Part shown: positions 45,494 through 54,161 of the stretch, piece after piece
Layout of the letters: the number at the start of each line of letters is the position of its first letter
Numbering within the stretch: the stretch's first letter is position 1
Assembly (NCBI RefSeq): GCF_006874425.1
Contig: NZ_VIJZ01000011.1
Location: 1-64,000, forward strand
Source: Paenibacillus ottowii
Lineage (GTDB): Bacteria > Bacillota > Bacilli > Paenibacillales > Paenibacillaceae
Reading direction: 5' to 3'
Length of the DNA stretch: 64,000 nucleotides
The notes under the pieces: generated by a model
Seen by the model: the letters and a program-made list of their open reading frames with translations, nothing else
Database searches by the model: none
Told to the model about the DNA's origin: nothing
Translations under genes and position numbers: made by a program

Positions 45494-46087
45494 TCATTTG
45501 GGTCTCCTCCACGGATTGTCAGAAAATCTAATGGGTCGAATGACTTTACATGGATTACCTGCAGCAATGAAATTGGGCGGGATATCTTTAGTAACTACAC
45601 TCCCAGCTCCAATAATACTATTTTTGCCGATGGACACTCCTTGTGTAATTTTAACATCACCACCAAGCCACACATGATCTTCTAGGATTATAGGGGCGGA
45701 ATAAACCCCTTTTTCTGCACGTTCATAAGGATCTTCAGCATGATTTGCTGCATATAGTCCTGCCCTAGGTCCAATATAGACCTCGTTACCAATTTTCACT
45801 TCATTACAATCGAGAATAATCATATCATGGTTGATATATACATTATTCCCGATAAAAATATTAAAACCAAACTCGCACCGGAAGTTGGACTCAATATATA
45901 CATTCTCTCCGACTTCAGCAAATAAATCTTTTAAGATAGACATATCGTATTCATCGTTCGTATTTACTTTATGATTGTATTTCCGACTCATTGAAATCGC
46001 ATGTGCTCTAAGTGCTGATATATCTTCAGCCGCATCATCATACATTTCCCCCGAATTAATAATTTGCTTTATTTTTTCAATATCCAT
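45494..46087 (-). CDS. Maa/LacA-type sugar O-acetyltransferase (hexapeptide repeat)
   Basis: 197 residues; CAGGAGG before ATG. The N-terminal Maa segment (MDIEKIKQIINSGEMYDDAA) precedes a left-handed beta-helix of [LIV]G-x4 turns (GNNVYINHDMIILD, KIGNEVYIGPRAGLYA). It has the catalytic His of YAANHAEDPYERAEKG, then the second helix region VSIGKNSIIGAGSVVTKDIP. It transfers acetyl from acetyl-CoA to a sugar hydroxyl. A broken AraC gene is divergent from it. Confidence 0.88.
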   Translation of the reverse strand: MDIEKIKQIINSGEMYDDAAEDISALRAHAISMSRKYNHKVNTNDEYDMSILKDLFAEVGENVYIESNFRCEFGFNIFIGNNVYINHDMIILDCNEVKIGNEVYIGPRAGLYAANHAEDPYERAEKGVYSAPIILEDHVWLGGDVKITQGVSIGKNSIIGAGSVVTKDIPPNFIAAGNPCKVIRPIRFSDNPWRRPK

Positions 46088-46225
46088 AGGCCCTCCTGGT
46101 AATAGATTATTTTTTCAGTTCGTGTTTTTCTATTTTACAGATAAAATTATATCATCGAAGGATCTAGAAACAATGTACATTATCCTCTATTCATATAACT
46201 ATATTATCAATTGAGGAGTTTTAGC

Positions 46226-46930
46226 ATGCTCACACAAATCACACATCTAGATAATACGCTTTATGAATCTATTCAACATGGCCAAAATGATTTTCCCATT
46301 CAATTCTATGTTGATGAGCTATATAAATCGGAAAATAGGAGATTTCCGCTTCACTGGCATTTTGAACCAGAATTTTTTATAGCACGAGGTGGAGAACTAA
46401 AAGTTCAAATCGGTAATCATTTTATTAAATTAAATTCAGGCGACGGCATTTTTATTAGTAGCAATACTTTACATTCTTTTGAACAAATAAATGAAAACGA
46501 TATATGTAAATGTCCCAATATCGTCTTTTCTGCGGAGATAATAGCACCATATACAAGCAGCATTTATCAAAAATATGTGAGGCCGCTCCTTACGAATTCT
46601 AATTTACCTTATTTTGTTTTGCATTCCGATATTCCTTGGCATAAAGAAATTTTAAATAAGCTTTTTGATGTTTTTGCCTCACCTATAGAATATTTACTAA
46701 AGCATCGTATTGAATCATCAAAACGCCTGTTATGCAGCACAACACGAAGCATCCAAGAAATTTGCTTAGAATGTGGTTTGAATTCCTCTAGTTATTTTAT
46801 TAAAGTGTTCAAAAGAAATAGGGAATTACACCTAAAGAGTACAGAACGAATATTCAGCCTCCTTGCTGAGCTTTTCCCCATTGTAATTTCCCGCCTAGTT
46901 CTAGGTTCATTTTCGTTACTCCTTATTTAG
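46226..46930 (+). pseudogene. AraC-family regulator with internal deletion and 3' frameshift
   Basis: The start ATG has GAGGAG before it and the cupin-like N-terminus looks intact (FPLHWHFEPEFFIARGGELK). After LNKLFDVFA the sequence jumps to SPIEYLLKHRIESSKRLLC, so the rest of the effector domain and the first HTH helix pair, about 80 residues, are gone. The second HTH is SIQEICLECGLNSSSYFIKV. Then the family motif GITPKEYR is only readable in another frame (about 46828), with its own stop at 46867. The two lesions make it non-functional as a DNA-binding dimer. Confidence 0.75.
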
Positions 46931-46972
46931 ATTTGGATAAAGTGTAGTTCCCTCAAACTGGTTATAAAAGAC

Positions 46973-46998
46973 AAAGCCCTCAAATCTAGAGGGCTTTT
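46973..46998 (+). terminator. Terminator between araC relic and beta-helix gene
   Basis: AAAGCCCTC-N7-GAGGGCTTT with T following; usable in both directions. Confidence 0.8.
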
Positions 46999-47017
46999 GA
47001 TATAAGCTAGTTTTGCT

Positions 47018-48547
47018 TCACTCATCTGCACCGATATTGACGGCCGTCCCTTTCACGCGGGGCTCGCCGTCGATATCCTCAGTTCCGATAATGGCGTTAT
47101 CCGTTGATCCAGAATCGATCGCTGGTGAGGAAGATTGCAAATGGAAGTCGCCCTTCGTGGCATTCATGAATTTAGGATCGGAAAATAGAGAATGGGTGTC
47201 GTTACCTGTTCCTGATTTGTACGCGGAGAAGCCTACATATTCTTTATTTTTCCAGGTCCAATTGGCTTCCGAATTGCCGCTGGGTGCAAAATATAGATTA
47301 TAATCCACAATATTGCCAGTGTTTTTGGTGTTTCCATTGTAGATCAACACATCAGTCGAGCTGGCTACAAAAATATTGTTCTTAATCACGTTGTTTCGCG
47401 TATTGTACTGAACCAAAAGCTGGCCGCTTCCGTCGTCAAATGTATCGTTCTTGTATACTGTATTGTTCACGATCTTGCAGTTAACTGTTGAGCCACGCTC
47501 ATCATCGTATCCACCCATGGCAATGCCTGTTAACCGATTATTATATATCACATTACTGCGGACCGTAATGTTGCTGGTGGCTTTGCCAACATGCTCGGAG
47601 GCAATTTCAACGCCGATGTCGTTGTTATAGCTGTAATTCTGTTCAATAATGCTTTCCTTGCCCCCATCCACATAAATACCGCCGGCCGAGTTGTCACCGC
47701 TCTTATAGGATGGGTTGTTTCGAACAGAGTTATTATAAACCCGGTTGCTCTTCACCAGCCCGTTCCGCGCTTGATCGTAAGTCGTATTCGGCGCGGTTCC
47801 TTCAAAGCCGATCAGATCGATTCCAATGTTGTCGTTATCGTGAATGAGGTTGCTGGTCACTGTAAAACCATCCACATTACCGTTTAATACGACCGCTTCG
47901 CTGGAGCCGAGTACGAGATTGTATAGTTCGTTACCGTTAATTGTCAGGTTGTGAATCGATGCAGGAGCTTTAGTGCCATAAACAGCAATGCCGTGGGCAT
48001 CCCGGCCCAGTCGGTCTTTGGCAGTTGGGGTGGCTGTGTTTTTGATGTCGTGGATTTTGTTATCAGACAGATTGATGAAGCCCCCTGCACCGTGGACGTA
48101 AATTCCTGTAGGCACTGCATTTTTAGAAGTAGTAGTAAAATTGCGGATTTCAAACCCCTGGATGGTGACATAATCAACGTCAGCCAATTCGATTAATCCT
48201 TCGTTCCCGCTGGCCGATAGTCCAGTCCCGTCGACAATGGCGGTTTCGTTGCCATAGCTTGCGAACACTATGGGGCCTTGCGATGCAGAGCCAGATCGGG
48301 TAATTTTCAGTTTCTCCTTGTATACTCCGCCGCGGACGTAGACCTTGCTGCCCGGAGGGACGGCGTCGGCCGCATGCTGAAGCGTTTTCCACGGCGCGTC
48401 GCTCGTTCCCGCGTTGGAATCGCTGCCACTCGTCGCCACATAATATTCGGTACCGGCCGCTGAAACGGCAGGAGGTTGCACATTACCGATTGCCAGGCCC
48501 AATCCCAAGCTTAAGCCTACAAGCAAAATTCTACTTAGTTTCTTCAC
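47018..48547 (-). CDS. Secreted right-handed beta-helix protein (pectate-lyase-like)
   Basis: 509 residues from a GTG with GGAG ten bases before. A signal peptide (KKLSRILLVGLSLGLGLAIG, then AVSAAG) precedes the opening YYVATSGSDSNAGTSDAPWK of the DUF1565/PL9-like start. Many beta-helix turns follow (SNLIHDNDNIGIDLIGFEG, NNTVYKNDTFDDGSG). The C-terminal HSLFSDPKFMNATKGDFHLQ and SPAIDSG are standard for secreted parallel beta-helix lyases or epimerases. Substrate is probably pectin or another uronic-acid polymer. Catalytic Lys/Asp residues could not be fixed by eye. Confidence 0.85.
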   Translation of the reverse strand: MKKLSRILLVGLSLGLGLAIGNVQPPAVSAAGTEYYVATSGSDSNAGTSDAPWKTLQHAADAVPPGSKVYVRGGVYKEKLKITRSGSASQGPIVFASYGNETAIVDGTGLSASGNEGLIELADVDYVTIQGFEIRNFTTTSKNAVPTGIYVHGAGGFINLSDNKIHDIKNTATPTAKDRLGRDAHGIAVYGTKAPASIHNLTINGNELYNLVLGSSEAVVLNGNVDGFTVTSNLIHDNDNIGIDLIGFEGTAPNTTYDQARNGLVKSNRVYNNSVRNNPSYKSGDNSAGGIYVDGGKESIIEQNYSYNNDIGVEIASEHVGKATSNITVRSNVIYNNRLTGIAMGGYDDERGSTVNCKIVNNTVYKNDTFDDGSGQLLVQYNTRNNVIKNNIFVASSTDVLIYNGNTKNTGNIVDYNLYFAPSGNSEANWTWKNKEYVGFSAYKSGTGNDTHSLFSDPKFMNATKGDFHLQSSSPAIDSGSTDNAIIGTEDIDGEPRVKGTAVNIGADE

Positions 48548-48712
48548 GATTTTTCAACTCCATCCAAATTTTACTTTCATCAAATCTACGGTATCATCAA
48601 TTTGCCTCTTCTTGCAAGCGAAGGCTGGTCTCCACCGATCGGCAAGTTATCGGTGCCTCCCCATGAAATAGCTATGTCGTCTCCCCGATAAAGCAGAGAT
48701 TATTTCAACAAA

Positions 48713-48749
48713 AGAAGGACTGCCGATAAATGTCACCGGCAGCCCTTCT
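48713..48749 (-). terminator. Terminator of the small basic protein gene
   Basis: AGAAGG-CTGCCG pairs with CGGCAG-CCTTCT, followed by TTTTGTT on the minus strand. Confidence 0.85.
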
Positions 48750-48768
48750 CTTCCAAGTAGTATACTCC

Positions 48769-48879
48769 TCAATCTTGTTCGCTGGATAATTCCTTAAGCG
48801 ATTTGATTTTACCATGGGGATGCTGTTCTTGCTTTCGTGACTTCCATGCAGCTTCTTTCCTTCTCTTCTGGTGAGCCAT
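48769..48879 (-). CDS. Small basic protein, 36 aa
   Basis: The frame MAHQKRRKEAAWKSRKQ continues EQHPHGKIKSLKELSSEQD. A strong AAAGGAGG lies nine bases before ATG and an intrinsic terminator 20 bp after the stop, so it has the layout of a complete expressed gene. The N-terminal half is Lys/Arg-rich (pI high), the end acidic; no membrane segment. It might bind nucleic acid or be a spore or stress microprotein. No family recognised. Confidence 0.65.
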   Translation of the reverse strand: MAHQKRRKEAAWKSRKQEQHPHGKIKSLKELSSEQD

Positions 48880-49000
48880 AACAGATATCCTCCTTTGGAA
48901 ATTGTGAATGTATACTACTTCCTTAAGTTGTCATTTCTTGCCTCTGTTCATTCATAGAATTAAATTCGTTACATTTTGTATATACTTTTGAACTAAAATT

Positions 49001-49660
49001 TTAATTAACAGGCATCTCGTTAAAGAATGTGATGTCGTCGATCGGTAGCCGAGTTGTCTGATGACCTGGTTGTGCCGCTTTGCCAAGTGCAATCAGCATA
49101 ATTGGAATGTATCGGTCTCCGATGCCGAACGCTTGCTTAAGCTCGGCCGCATTATAGCCGCCCATTGCGACAGTATCGTAGCCGTGAGCACGTGCAACCA
49201 GCATGAGCTGCTGGGATACAATACCACCATCGATATGAATGATTTTGTGAAGGCTTTCCTCCGGCAATGAAGCATACGTATGAATTGATCTTTCCACGAA
49301 CGATTTAGCGGTATCTTCCGCTATATAGCCGTACTTTACTGCTTCGCCGAAAACTTCATCAAGCTTCTTATATCCTTCCGTATCACCAAGCACAACGATC
49401 ACTGCAGCAGCCTCAGTAACCTGGGATTGATTGTAGGCGATGGGCTGCAGTTTTGCTTTCAATTCCTCCGTCTCAATTACCAAGAAGCGCCACGGTTGAA
49501 CATTACTCGAAGAAGGCGCAAGCGTCGCTTCTTTCAGCAGCTCCTTAATTTCCTCGTGAGACAAACGAATCGATTTGTCATAATGACGCACAGAGCGACG
49601 CTCGCGGATGACATCGGCAAACAAGGCGGAGTTCTGCACAGCTTGAGTTGAGGTTAACAT
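49001..49660 (-). CDS. Nitroreductase-family FMN oxidoreductase
   Basis: I start it at MLTSTQAVQN because AAAGGAGG lies eight bases before. 219 residues. RERRSVRHYDKSIRLSHEEI, LAPSSSNVQPWRFLVIE and YDTVAMGGYNAAELKQAFGI are the FMN-site and dimer motifs of the NfsA/YdgI/YfhC type. It reduces nitro- or quinone-like compounds with NAD(P)H. An Rrf2 gene lies upstream on the same strand, and three identical-spacing dyads sit in the gap, so it is likely under Rrf2 control as part of a nitrosative or electrophile response. Confidence 0.9.
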   Translation of the reverse strand: MLTSTQAVQNSALFADVIRERRSVRHYDKSIRLSHEEIKELLKEATLAPSSSNVQPWRFLVIETEELKAKLQPIAYNQSQVTEAAAVIVVLGDTEGYKKLDEVFGEAVKYGYIAEDTAKSFVERSIHTYASLPEESLHKIIHIDGGIVSQQLMLVARAHGYDTVAMGGYNAAELKQAFGIGDRYIPIMLIALGKAAQPGHQTTRLPIDDITFFNEMPVN

Positions 49661-49683
49661 TATGAATCCTCCTTTGAGTAGAT

Positions 49684-49705
49684 ACTGTTTTTTATTCAGC
49701 ACAGT
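49684..49705 (-). promoter_or_regulatory. Rrf2 dyad R1
   Basis: ACTGT-N12-ACAGT, 22 bp, 24 bp before the nitroreductase start and next to its RBS. Confidence 0.65.
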
Positions 49706-49802
49706 TAAATTCAGGCTAAGCGATTAGTCAAGGCTTGAATTCTGCTAAAACGAAGTGCCATGAAAAATCCCGAAAATTTTTCCGCTTTTGCGCACAGATA
49801 TA

Positions 49803-49824
49803 ACTGTGTTTATTATGACACAGT
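49803..49824 (-). promoter_or_regulatory. Rrf2 dyad R2
   Basis: ACTGT-N12-ACAGT with extended symmetry (ACTGTG/CACAGT), overlapping an AT-rich promoter-like region. Confidence 0.7.
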
Positions 49825-49862
49825 ATAACCTAAAAATTAACGCTTTGCGCGGCTTGCATTTA

Positions 49863-49884
49863 ACTGTTGTTTATATTGCACAGT
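49863..49884 (-). promoter_or_regulatory. Rrf2 dyad R3
   Basis: ACTGT-N12-ACAGT exactly 60 bp from R2, sharing the TTTAT centre; 47 bp after the rrf2 stop. Confidence 0.7.
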
Positions 49885-49930
49885 ATAAAATCTAAGCAAG
49901 CCGCTGTCAACCTTCTTTTTCCAGATTCAT

Positions 49931-50380
49931 CTAAAGCTTTGCTTCCAGTTGTTCGGCGAGATCAGCAATCGTGTACTTGCTTAATACTCCGCGTATGCTG
50001 TCATCCATTTCTTGGGTAATATCCTCAAGCGTAGATTTCATACATTTACCGAGTGGATGCGTGCCAGCTGTCTCGATAATACCAAAGGAAAACCTGCTGC
50101 CTGAACGAAATACATCGTACACATCAACCAGTCGTATAGACTCTGCAGGTTTTCTAAGGTGGTACCCGCCGTCACGTCCTTCCCGGGTTCCGATAAATCC
50201 TTCCTTGGCGAGAACGGAAAGTATACGGCGCAGCAGAGAAGGCTCCGACTGAAGATATTTGGCGAGTTCAATACTTGGACAAGCTATGCTTTTGTCCTCC
50301 TGCGACAAAATAACAAGCGCTTGAATAGCAAGTCCAAACCATTTTGGGTGCTGAGTCGGTGTACAATACTCCTGCTTCAA
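49931..50380 (-). CDS. Rrf2-family transcriptional regulator
   Basis: 149 residues. The winged HTH (SIELAKYLQSEPSLLRRILS, VLAKEGFIGTREGRDGGYHL) is the Rrf2 hallmark. Three Cys are present (near 6, 34 and 109), but they do not form the close CX5-8CX5C cluster of IscR/NsrR, so an Fe-S site is not shown. It precedes the nitroreductase gene on the same strand with 270 bp between, where three dyads lie. A thiol-redox or ligand-sensing repressor is likely. Confidence 0.88.
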   Translation of the reverse strand: MKQEYCTPTQHPKWFGLAIQALVILSQEDKSIACPSIELAKYLQSEPSLLRRILSVLAKEGFIGTREGRDGGYHLRKPAESIRLVDVYDVFRSGSRFSFGIIETAGTHPLGKCMKSTLEDITQEMDDSIRGVLSKYTIADLAEQLEAKL

Positions 50381-50476
50381 CCTTTACTCTCTCCTTCCAG
50401 CTTACACTTAGCTAGTATGAGTAAATTGTACCTAATTCCCTAATATGCTGCAATAGACGAGCTTACATTTATATAT

Positions 50477-51679
50477 TTAGATATGATATTGGCTTTTAAA
50501 TGTGAAAATCTCATCAACAGCTTGGTGATACCCACCTGTTTTTCGAAAGGATTCTCTAATATGTGCAACAGCTTTTTTGAAAGATGGGCGGCTTAACACA
50601 TGCTCTGCGGCTTCACGTAATTGATGTGCAGTCAAGCTTTCCATTTGCAACTTAATGCCTGCTCCCACATCGGCGACTCGCCCCGCAATAACCGGCTGAT
50701 CCGCGCTTTGCGGGATGACGATCAGCGGAACTCCGTAATAGAGCCCTTCATGGGTACTATTCATTCCACCATGGGTAATAAATAATTTAGTGTATTGCAG
50801 AATATCCGTTTGTGGGACCTCATTTTTTACAATGAAGTTTTCAGGAACTTCTCCTAAATCGGAAATTTGAGTTCTCTTTCCGATCGACATAACAATCGTA
50901 TGATCCGTGTTCCCAAATGCCTCAAAACAAAGCTTATAGAAGTCAACTGCTTGGTTAAAGACTGTACCCAGCGAAATGTAAATTGGGTTGTTCCCCTTGA
51001 TTGCAGTAAAATCGAAGTTTTCTTGTGTTAAGCGTGAAGAGATGGATGGACCTACAAATTTATAAGTTTGGTCGAATGCTTCTCCATAAGGTTGAAACTC
51101 CCTTGTTGTATATACGATTGTAAGTGGTGCAGGATTACAAAACACTTCGTAAGGTGAATGGATCTCCACGCCATATTTATTCTTCACCATCGCCGTCAGG
51201 TTTTGAAATTTTTCGTTTATAGGTTTAACTATATCTGTAGGGACATGATTGGAGAATTGTTCCATAATATGATTAAATGATTCCTTTGTCTGGGCAAAAG
51301 AAGTACAAGAGTTGATTGCAGGAAGCTTAAGAATTTGAGCAAGCAAACGTCCACAACCAAACATGGAATCATGGATGATGTAATCAAAATGCTCTCCTTT
51401 GATCTGTTCGAGAACGCTCGGAATGACGATATCTGCTGTAAGTAAAAGACCGTTGATTCTTTCCAGCAAATAATCTCTTCCACCTGAGATAAAAGCTTTT
51501 ATAAATTTTTGATCGTCAAATGTTCGTACTGAAGCCCCCGTTCTCTCCATACGTTCCCTAAAAGCTTCAATAGAAAAGTACACTACCTCTTCTCCACGCG
51601 AAATAAGCTCTTGCACAACTCCAATGGTTGGATTGATATGTCCCTCTGATCCACCATTAATAAATAAAACACGCGCCAT
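50477..51679 (-). CDS. MGT-family UDP-glycosyltransferase (YjiC/macrolide type)
   Basis: I start it at the ATG of MARVLFINGG with AAGGAG eight bases before; a GTG three codons earlier is the alternative. 400 residues, GT-B fold. The start GGSEGHINPTIGVVQELISR and the C-terminal donor site FITHGGMNSTHEGLYYGVPL, IPQSADQPVIAGRV are GT1/MGT hallmarks. Such enzymes glucosylate macrolides, flavonoids and other hydrophobic acceptors, often as self-resistance or detoxification. It is monocistronic here. It could also decorate a local natural product. Confidence 0.88.
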   Translation of the reverse strand: MARVLFINGGSEGHINPTIGVVQELISRGEEVVYFSIEAFRERMERTGASVRTFDDQKFIKAFISGGRDYLLERINGLLLTADIVIPSVLEQIKGEHFDYIIHDSMFGCGRLLAQILKLPAINSCTSFAQTKESFNHIMEQFSNHVPTDIVKPINEKFQNLTAMVKNKYGVEIHSPYEVFCNPAPLTIVYTTREFQPYGEAFDQTYKFVGPSISSRLTQENFDFTAIKGNNPIYISLGTVFNQAVDFYKLCFEAFGNTDHTIVMSIGKRTQISDLGEVPENFIVKNEVPQTDILQYTKLFITHGGMNSTHEGLYYGVPLIVIPQSADQPVIAGRVADVGAGIKLQMESLTAHQLREAAEHVLSRPSFKKAVAHIRESFRKTGGYHQAVDEIFTFKSQYHI

Positions 51680-51836
51680 TTCTTCCACTCCTTAATTCAT
51701 TTTATTCAGTAAAATTAACCGCTTCTGATTCTAATATGTTCTGTTAAGTCCAGGTGCTTAGGATGCTCCTTCTCTAATGAACATTGTAGCTGCTTTCTCA
51801 ACTTAGTATACTTTTAGTCGTCTCCATAACAAACAA

Positions 51837-51856
51837 AGCCGCCTATTTTAGCGGCT
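51837..51856 (-). terminator. Terminator after the mannanase fragment
   Basis: AGCCGC-N8-GCGGCT followed by TTGTTTGTT on the minus strand. Confidence 0.75.
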
Positions 51857-51920
51857 CTGTTTACAGCAAAAGAAGCTTGTTTTCATACTGGACATCGTTG
51901 ACTACGTTTAATACTCACGG

Positions 51921-52313
51921 TTACTGGATGACTGCTTGTTGAACTGAACCGCCAAAAACTGTGCTTAATCTCGATGTAGCCCTAATACCATTGGGACCCT
52001 CGATGATAATACGACCTTGTTCCGTAAAGCTTGATCCTTGCCAGTCAGTGGCCATATCCAGATAATCGAGACCCGGACTGTTTCCTTTCCAAGACCATGC
52101 TAGATAACCTACACCTTTTTGTTCAGCGTAACTCATAATGGTAGCCTCATCCACATCGCCACTCGTATGTTTGATACCGAATTCTCCAATCACTAGAGCC
52201 AGGTTTTTATTCAGTACATGATCCATATTGCTTTTTACAGTGGCGGCATTCCCTCCGGCATATTCGTACATAATAGATTTTCTGCATCGTTTCCAGCTAT
52301 GAAAATTTATCAA
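51921..52313 (-). pseudogene. C-terminal fragment of a GH5 beta-mannanase
   Basis: From MYEYAGGNAATVKSNMDHVL the frame follows the last third of GH5_8-type mannanases. It includes the nucleophile Glu in ALVIGEFGIKH, GYLAWSWKGNSPGLDYLDMA and WQGSSFTEQGR. The acid/base NEP half, the signal peptide and the start are missing, and the first 14 codons (MINFHSWKRCRKSI) do not fit the family. A proper terminator still follows, so it looks like a gene whose 5' two thirds were deleted. Confidence 0.75.
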
Positions 52314-52421
52314 AGCGACCTAAGGCATATATATTTTTGTTTTTCAGTACTATTCCTTGATGAGTAAAAAGTTTTAAAATCTGTTTTCCTAACTCCATGG
52401 CATGGGTCCTAAAAATACAAA

Positions 52422-52453
52422 ACAAGACACCTTTCTGCTATCAGTTGTCTTGT
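52422..52453 (-). terminator. Second minus-strand hairpin downstream of DUF4272 gene
   Basis: ACAAGACA-N16-TGTCTTGT followed by TTTGTATTTTT on the minus strand. It lies beyond the first terminator and may close a lost gene. Confidence 0.55.
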
Positions 52454-52500
52454 CTAACTTTGTTTTATTTATGTAGCTGTCGATTAAACTCGTCAAACAA

Positions 52501-52531
52501 ACAATCCTCTACTTATTCGGTAGAGGATTGT
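52501..52531 (-). terminator. Terminator of the DUF4272 gene
   Basis: A perfect 12-bp stem ACAATCCTCTAC/GTAGAGGATTGT with a 7-nt loop, then TTTGTTT, 19 bp after the stop. Confidence 0.85.
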
Positions 52532-52549
52532 TGCTATTCAGGCTTCCTA

Positions 52550-53731
52550 TTATGTATCTGTGCGCACATCATCCCACTCCTGTCCCATGTAACTAGTAAG
52601 CCATTTTAGCACACGATGACGTTCATACACTACACCATCATCCAGATTTCCAGGGGCGGGCTGTTTATGAATACGGCTATCCACACACAACCAGTCATAA
52701 CGCCAAATTAAATCGGCTTCATCTAAAATTTCCTTGCTGCTGCGCAGCCTTGAGCTTGACAGAAAATCCTCAAACGAGTCAAATTGCTGCAGCTTTGAAA
52801 CAGACAAGGGCACGTCGCAAATCCCAGTTGGGTCACCTAGCTGATCAAGATGGCCCAAAGCCCATAACAGAACCCAAAAGCCTTCATAACGCCAAGAGAA
52901 CTGGATACCTTCCGACTCATCGACGTAATCATTGAATAGGAACCTTTTTTCTTCTGGTGAAAAGAAACGGTCCGCGCCATACTGATCAGTCACTTGATTT
53001 ATTATCCGTTTCGTGTCTTCCATGCTTTCACCCGCACCGATACACTCACCTTTCAGTGCCACAATACATAAAGCAACGGCTCGACCAGCCACTTCCTTAA
53101 GAGAACGGATGCTGTCTGCGGCTTCATCTCCTAGCCTGCCTGGGATCGGCGGCATTTGCGTAAAGCCTTGATCGACCAATTTCTTTTCCGACTGCAGCTT
53201 TCGCTTCATCCCGGATTCGCTAATTCGGTCCTCTCCATGCAAATAACTGACATGAGCAGTAACTGTATAATCTTCCACTTCCGAACGTCCATTAACATCT
53301 AATAACAGACTTCCGTCAGGTGCAAGCAAATTACCGCCACCCCAGAACATTAGCCCATCCAGCGAATTTATGAAATCAAGCAATTCGGCAAAAAAGGCTT
53401 TGGATATATCCTCCTCGGTCTCCACACCAATCACCATATTCAGCGTACTTATCTTGATCAGCAGCTTTTGCTGCAGCTGTTTGTTCTCAGCAGGAATCTG
53501 ACTGAAAAAATTTATCATTCCGTTAAGCATGGAGGCAAACTCCTCCGGATTCGTTTTGCTGGTCATTATATTAAACCCTTTGACTTTCTTATTAAACCAG
53601 CCCTTGCCTTTGACCTCAAACCTAGTTTTGCTTTCATTCACGTGTATCTGATTATTGGGATAAATCGAATTTAATAATTTCTCAACCTGATCCAGATCGA
53701 AGGTTGAGCTATAAAGTGCACAATTTCTCAT
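52550..53731 (-). CDS. DUF4272-domain protein
   Basis: 393 residues; AAGGAGGTC before ATG. The C-terminal half has the DUF4272 signature: RSSKEILDEADLIWRYDWLC, VVYERHRVLKWLTSYMGQEW and the terminal DDVRTDT. The first 170 residues are a separate alpha/beta region (FDLDQVEKLLNSIYPNNQIH). No signal peptide or membrane helix; cytosolic. The function of this domain is not known to me; it is often found beside other poorly known proteins and in polymorphic-toxin-like neighbourhoods. The small zinc-ribbon gene 58 bp upstream is probably in the same operon. Confidence 0.8.
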   Translation of the reverse strand: MRNCALYSSTFDLDQVEKLLNSIYPNNQIHVNESKTRFEVKGKGWFNKKVKGFNIMTSKTNPEEFASMLNGMINFFSQIPAENKQLQQKLLIKISTLNMVIGVETEEDISKAFFAELLDFINSLDGLMFWGGGNLLAPDGSLLLDVNGRSEVEDYTVTAHVSYLHGEDRISESGMKRKLQSEKKLVDQGFTQMPPIPGRLGDEAADSIRSLKEVAGRAVALCIVALKGECIGAGESMEDTKRIINQVTDQYGADRFFSPEEKRFLFNDYVDESEGIQFSWRYEGFWVLLWALGHLDQLGDPTGICDVPLSVSKLQQFDSFEDFLSSSRLRSSKEILDEADLIWRYDWLCVDSRIHKQPAPGNLDDGVVYERHRVLKWLTSYMGQEWDDVRTDT

Positions 53732-53789
53732 GGTGACCTCCTTATGACCACACTACGAATAGTCCATGTTTGTTACTTGCTCGGTTCAA

Positions 53790-54161
53790 TTAACTCTGCA
53801 AAAGCCGATGCAGCAATGCCTCTCCCTCATTCTCAAACTTTCGCTGCGCATTCAGGAATTCAGGAACCTCTTGCAGCCGGGAAGGTCTGTACCCAGGACC
53901 GCCACAACCGCAGGAATGGTATGTATATCCATTTTGGTACAGAAGCTCTATCTTTTCCCACTGCTTGATATCCGTTTGCTTCGGGGCTTGAAAATCATGC
54001 CCCATGTCATGCATAGGCGCCTGGCATTGCGGACAGACATGGACAATCCCATCATATTTTCCCTTTGGAATCTCAAAACGGGATGTTTGTTTATATACCT
54101 TCCTACATACAAAGCAGGCAAAGATATCTTTGTATGGGCCATACATTGCGTATCTACACAT
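53790..54161 (-). CDS. Hypothetical zinc-ribbon protein
   Basis: 123 residues. Two CxxC knuckles (ACFVCRKVY and HVCPQCQAPM) with intervening SRFEIPKGKYDGIVH form a clear zinc ribbon. A later YHSCGCGGPGYRPSRL may be a second metal or flexible site. The N-terminus MCRYAMYGPYKDIF is shared by small uncharacterised proteins I have seen in Bacilli and Bacteroidetes. It leads the two-gene unit with the DUF4272 protein. No catalytic motif. Confidence 0.7.
   Translation of the reverse strand: MCRYAMYGPYKDIFACFVCRKVYKQTSRFEIPKGKYDGIVHVCPQCQAPMHDMGHDFQAPKQTDIKQWEKIELLYQNGYTYHSCGCGGPGYRPSRLQEVPEFLNAQRKFENEGEALLHRLLQS

Noticed and set aside
49931..50380. Fe-S cluster-binding NsrR/IscR
   Set aside because: The three cysteines are too far apart for the canonical cluster motif.
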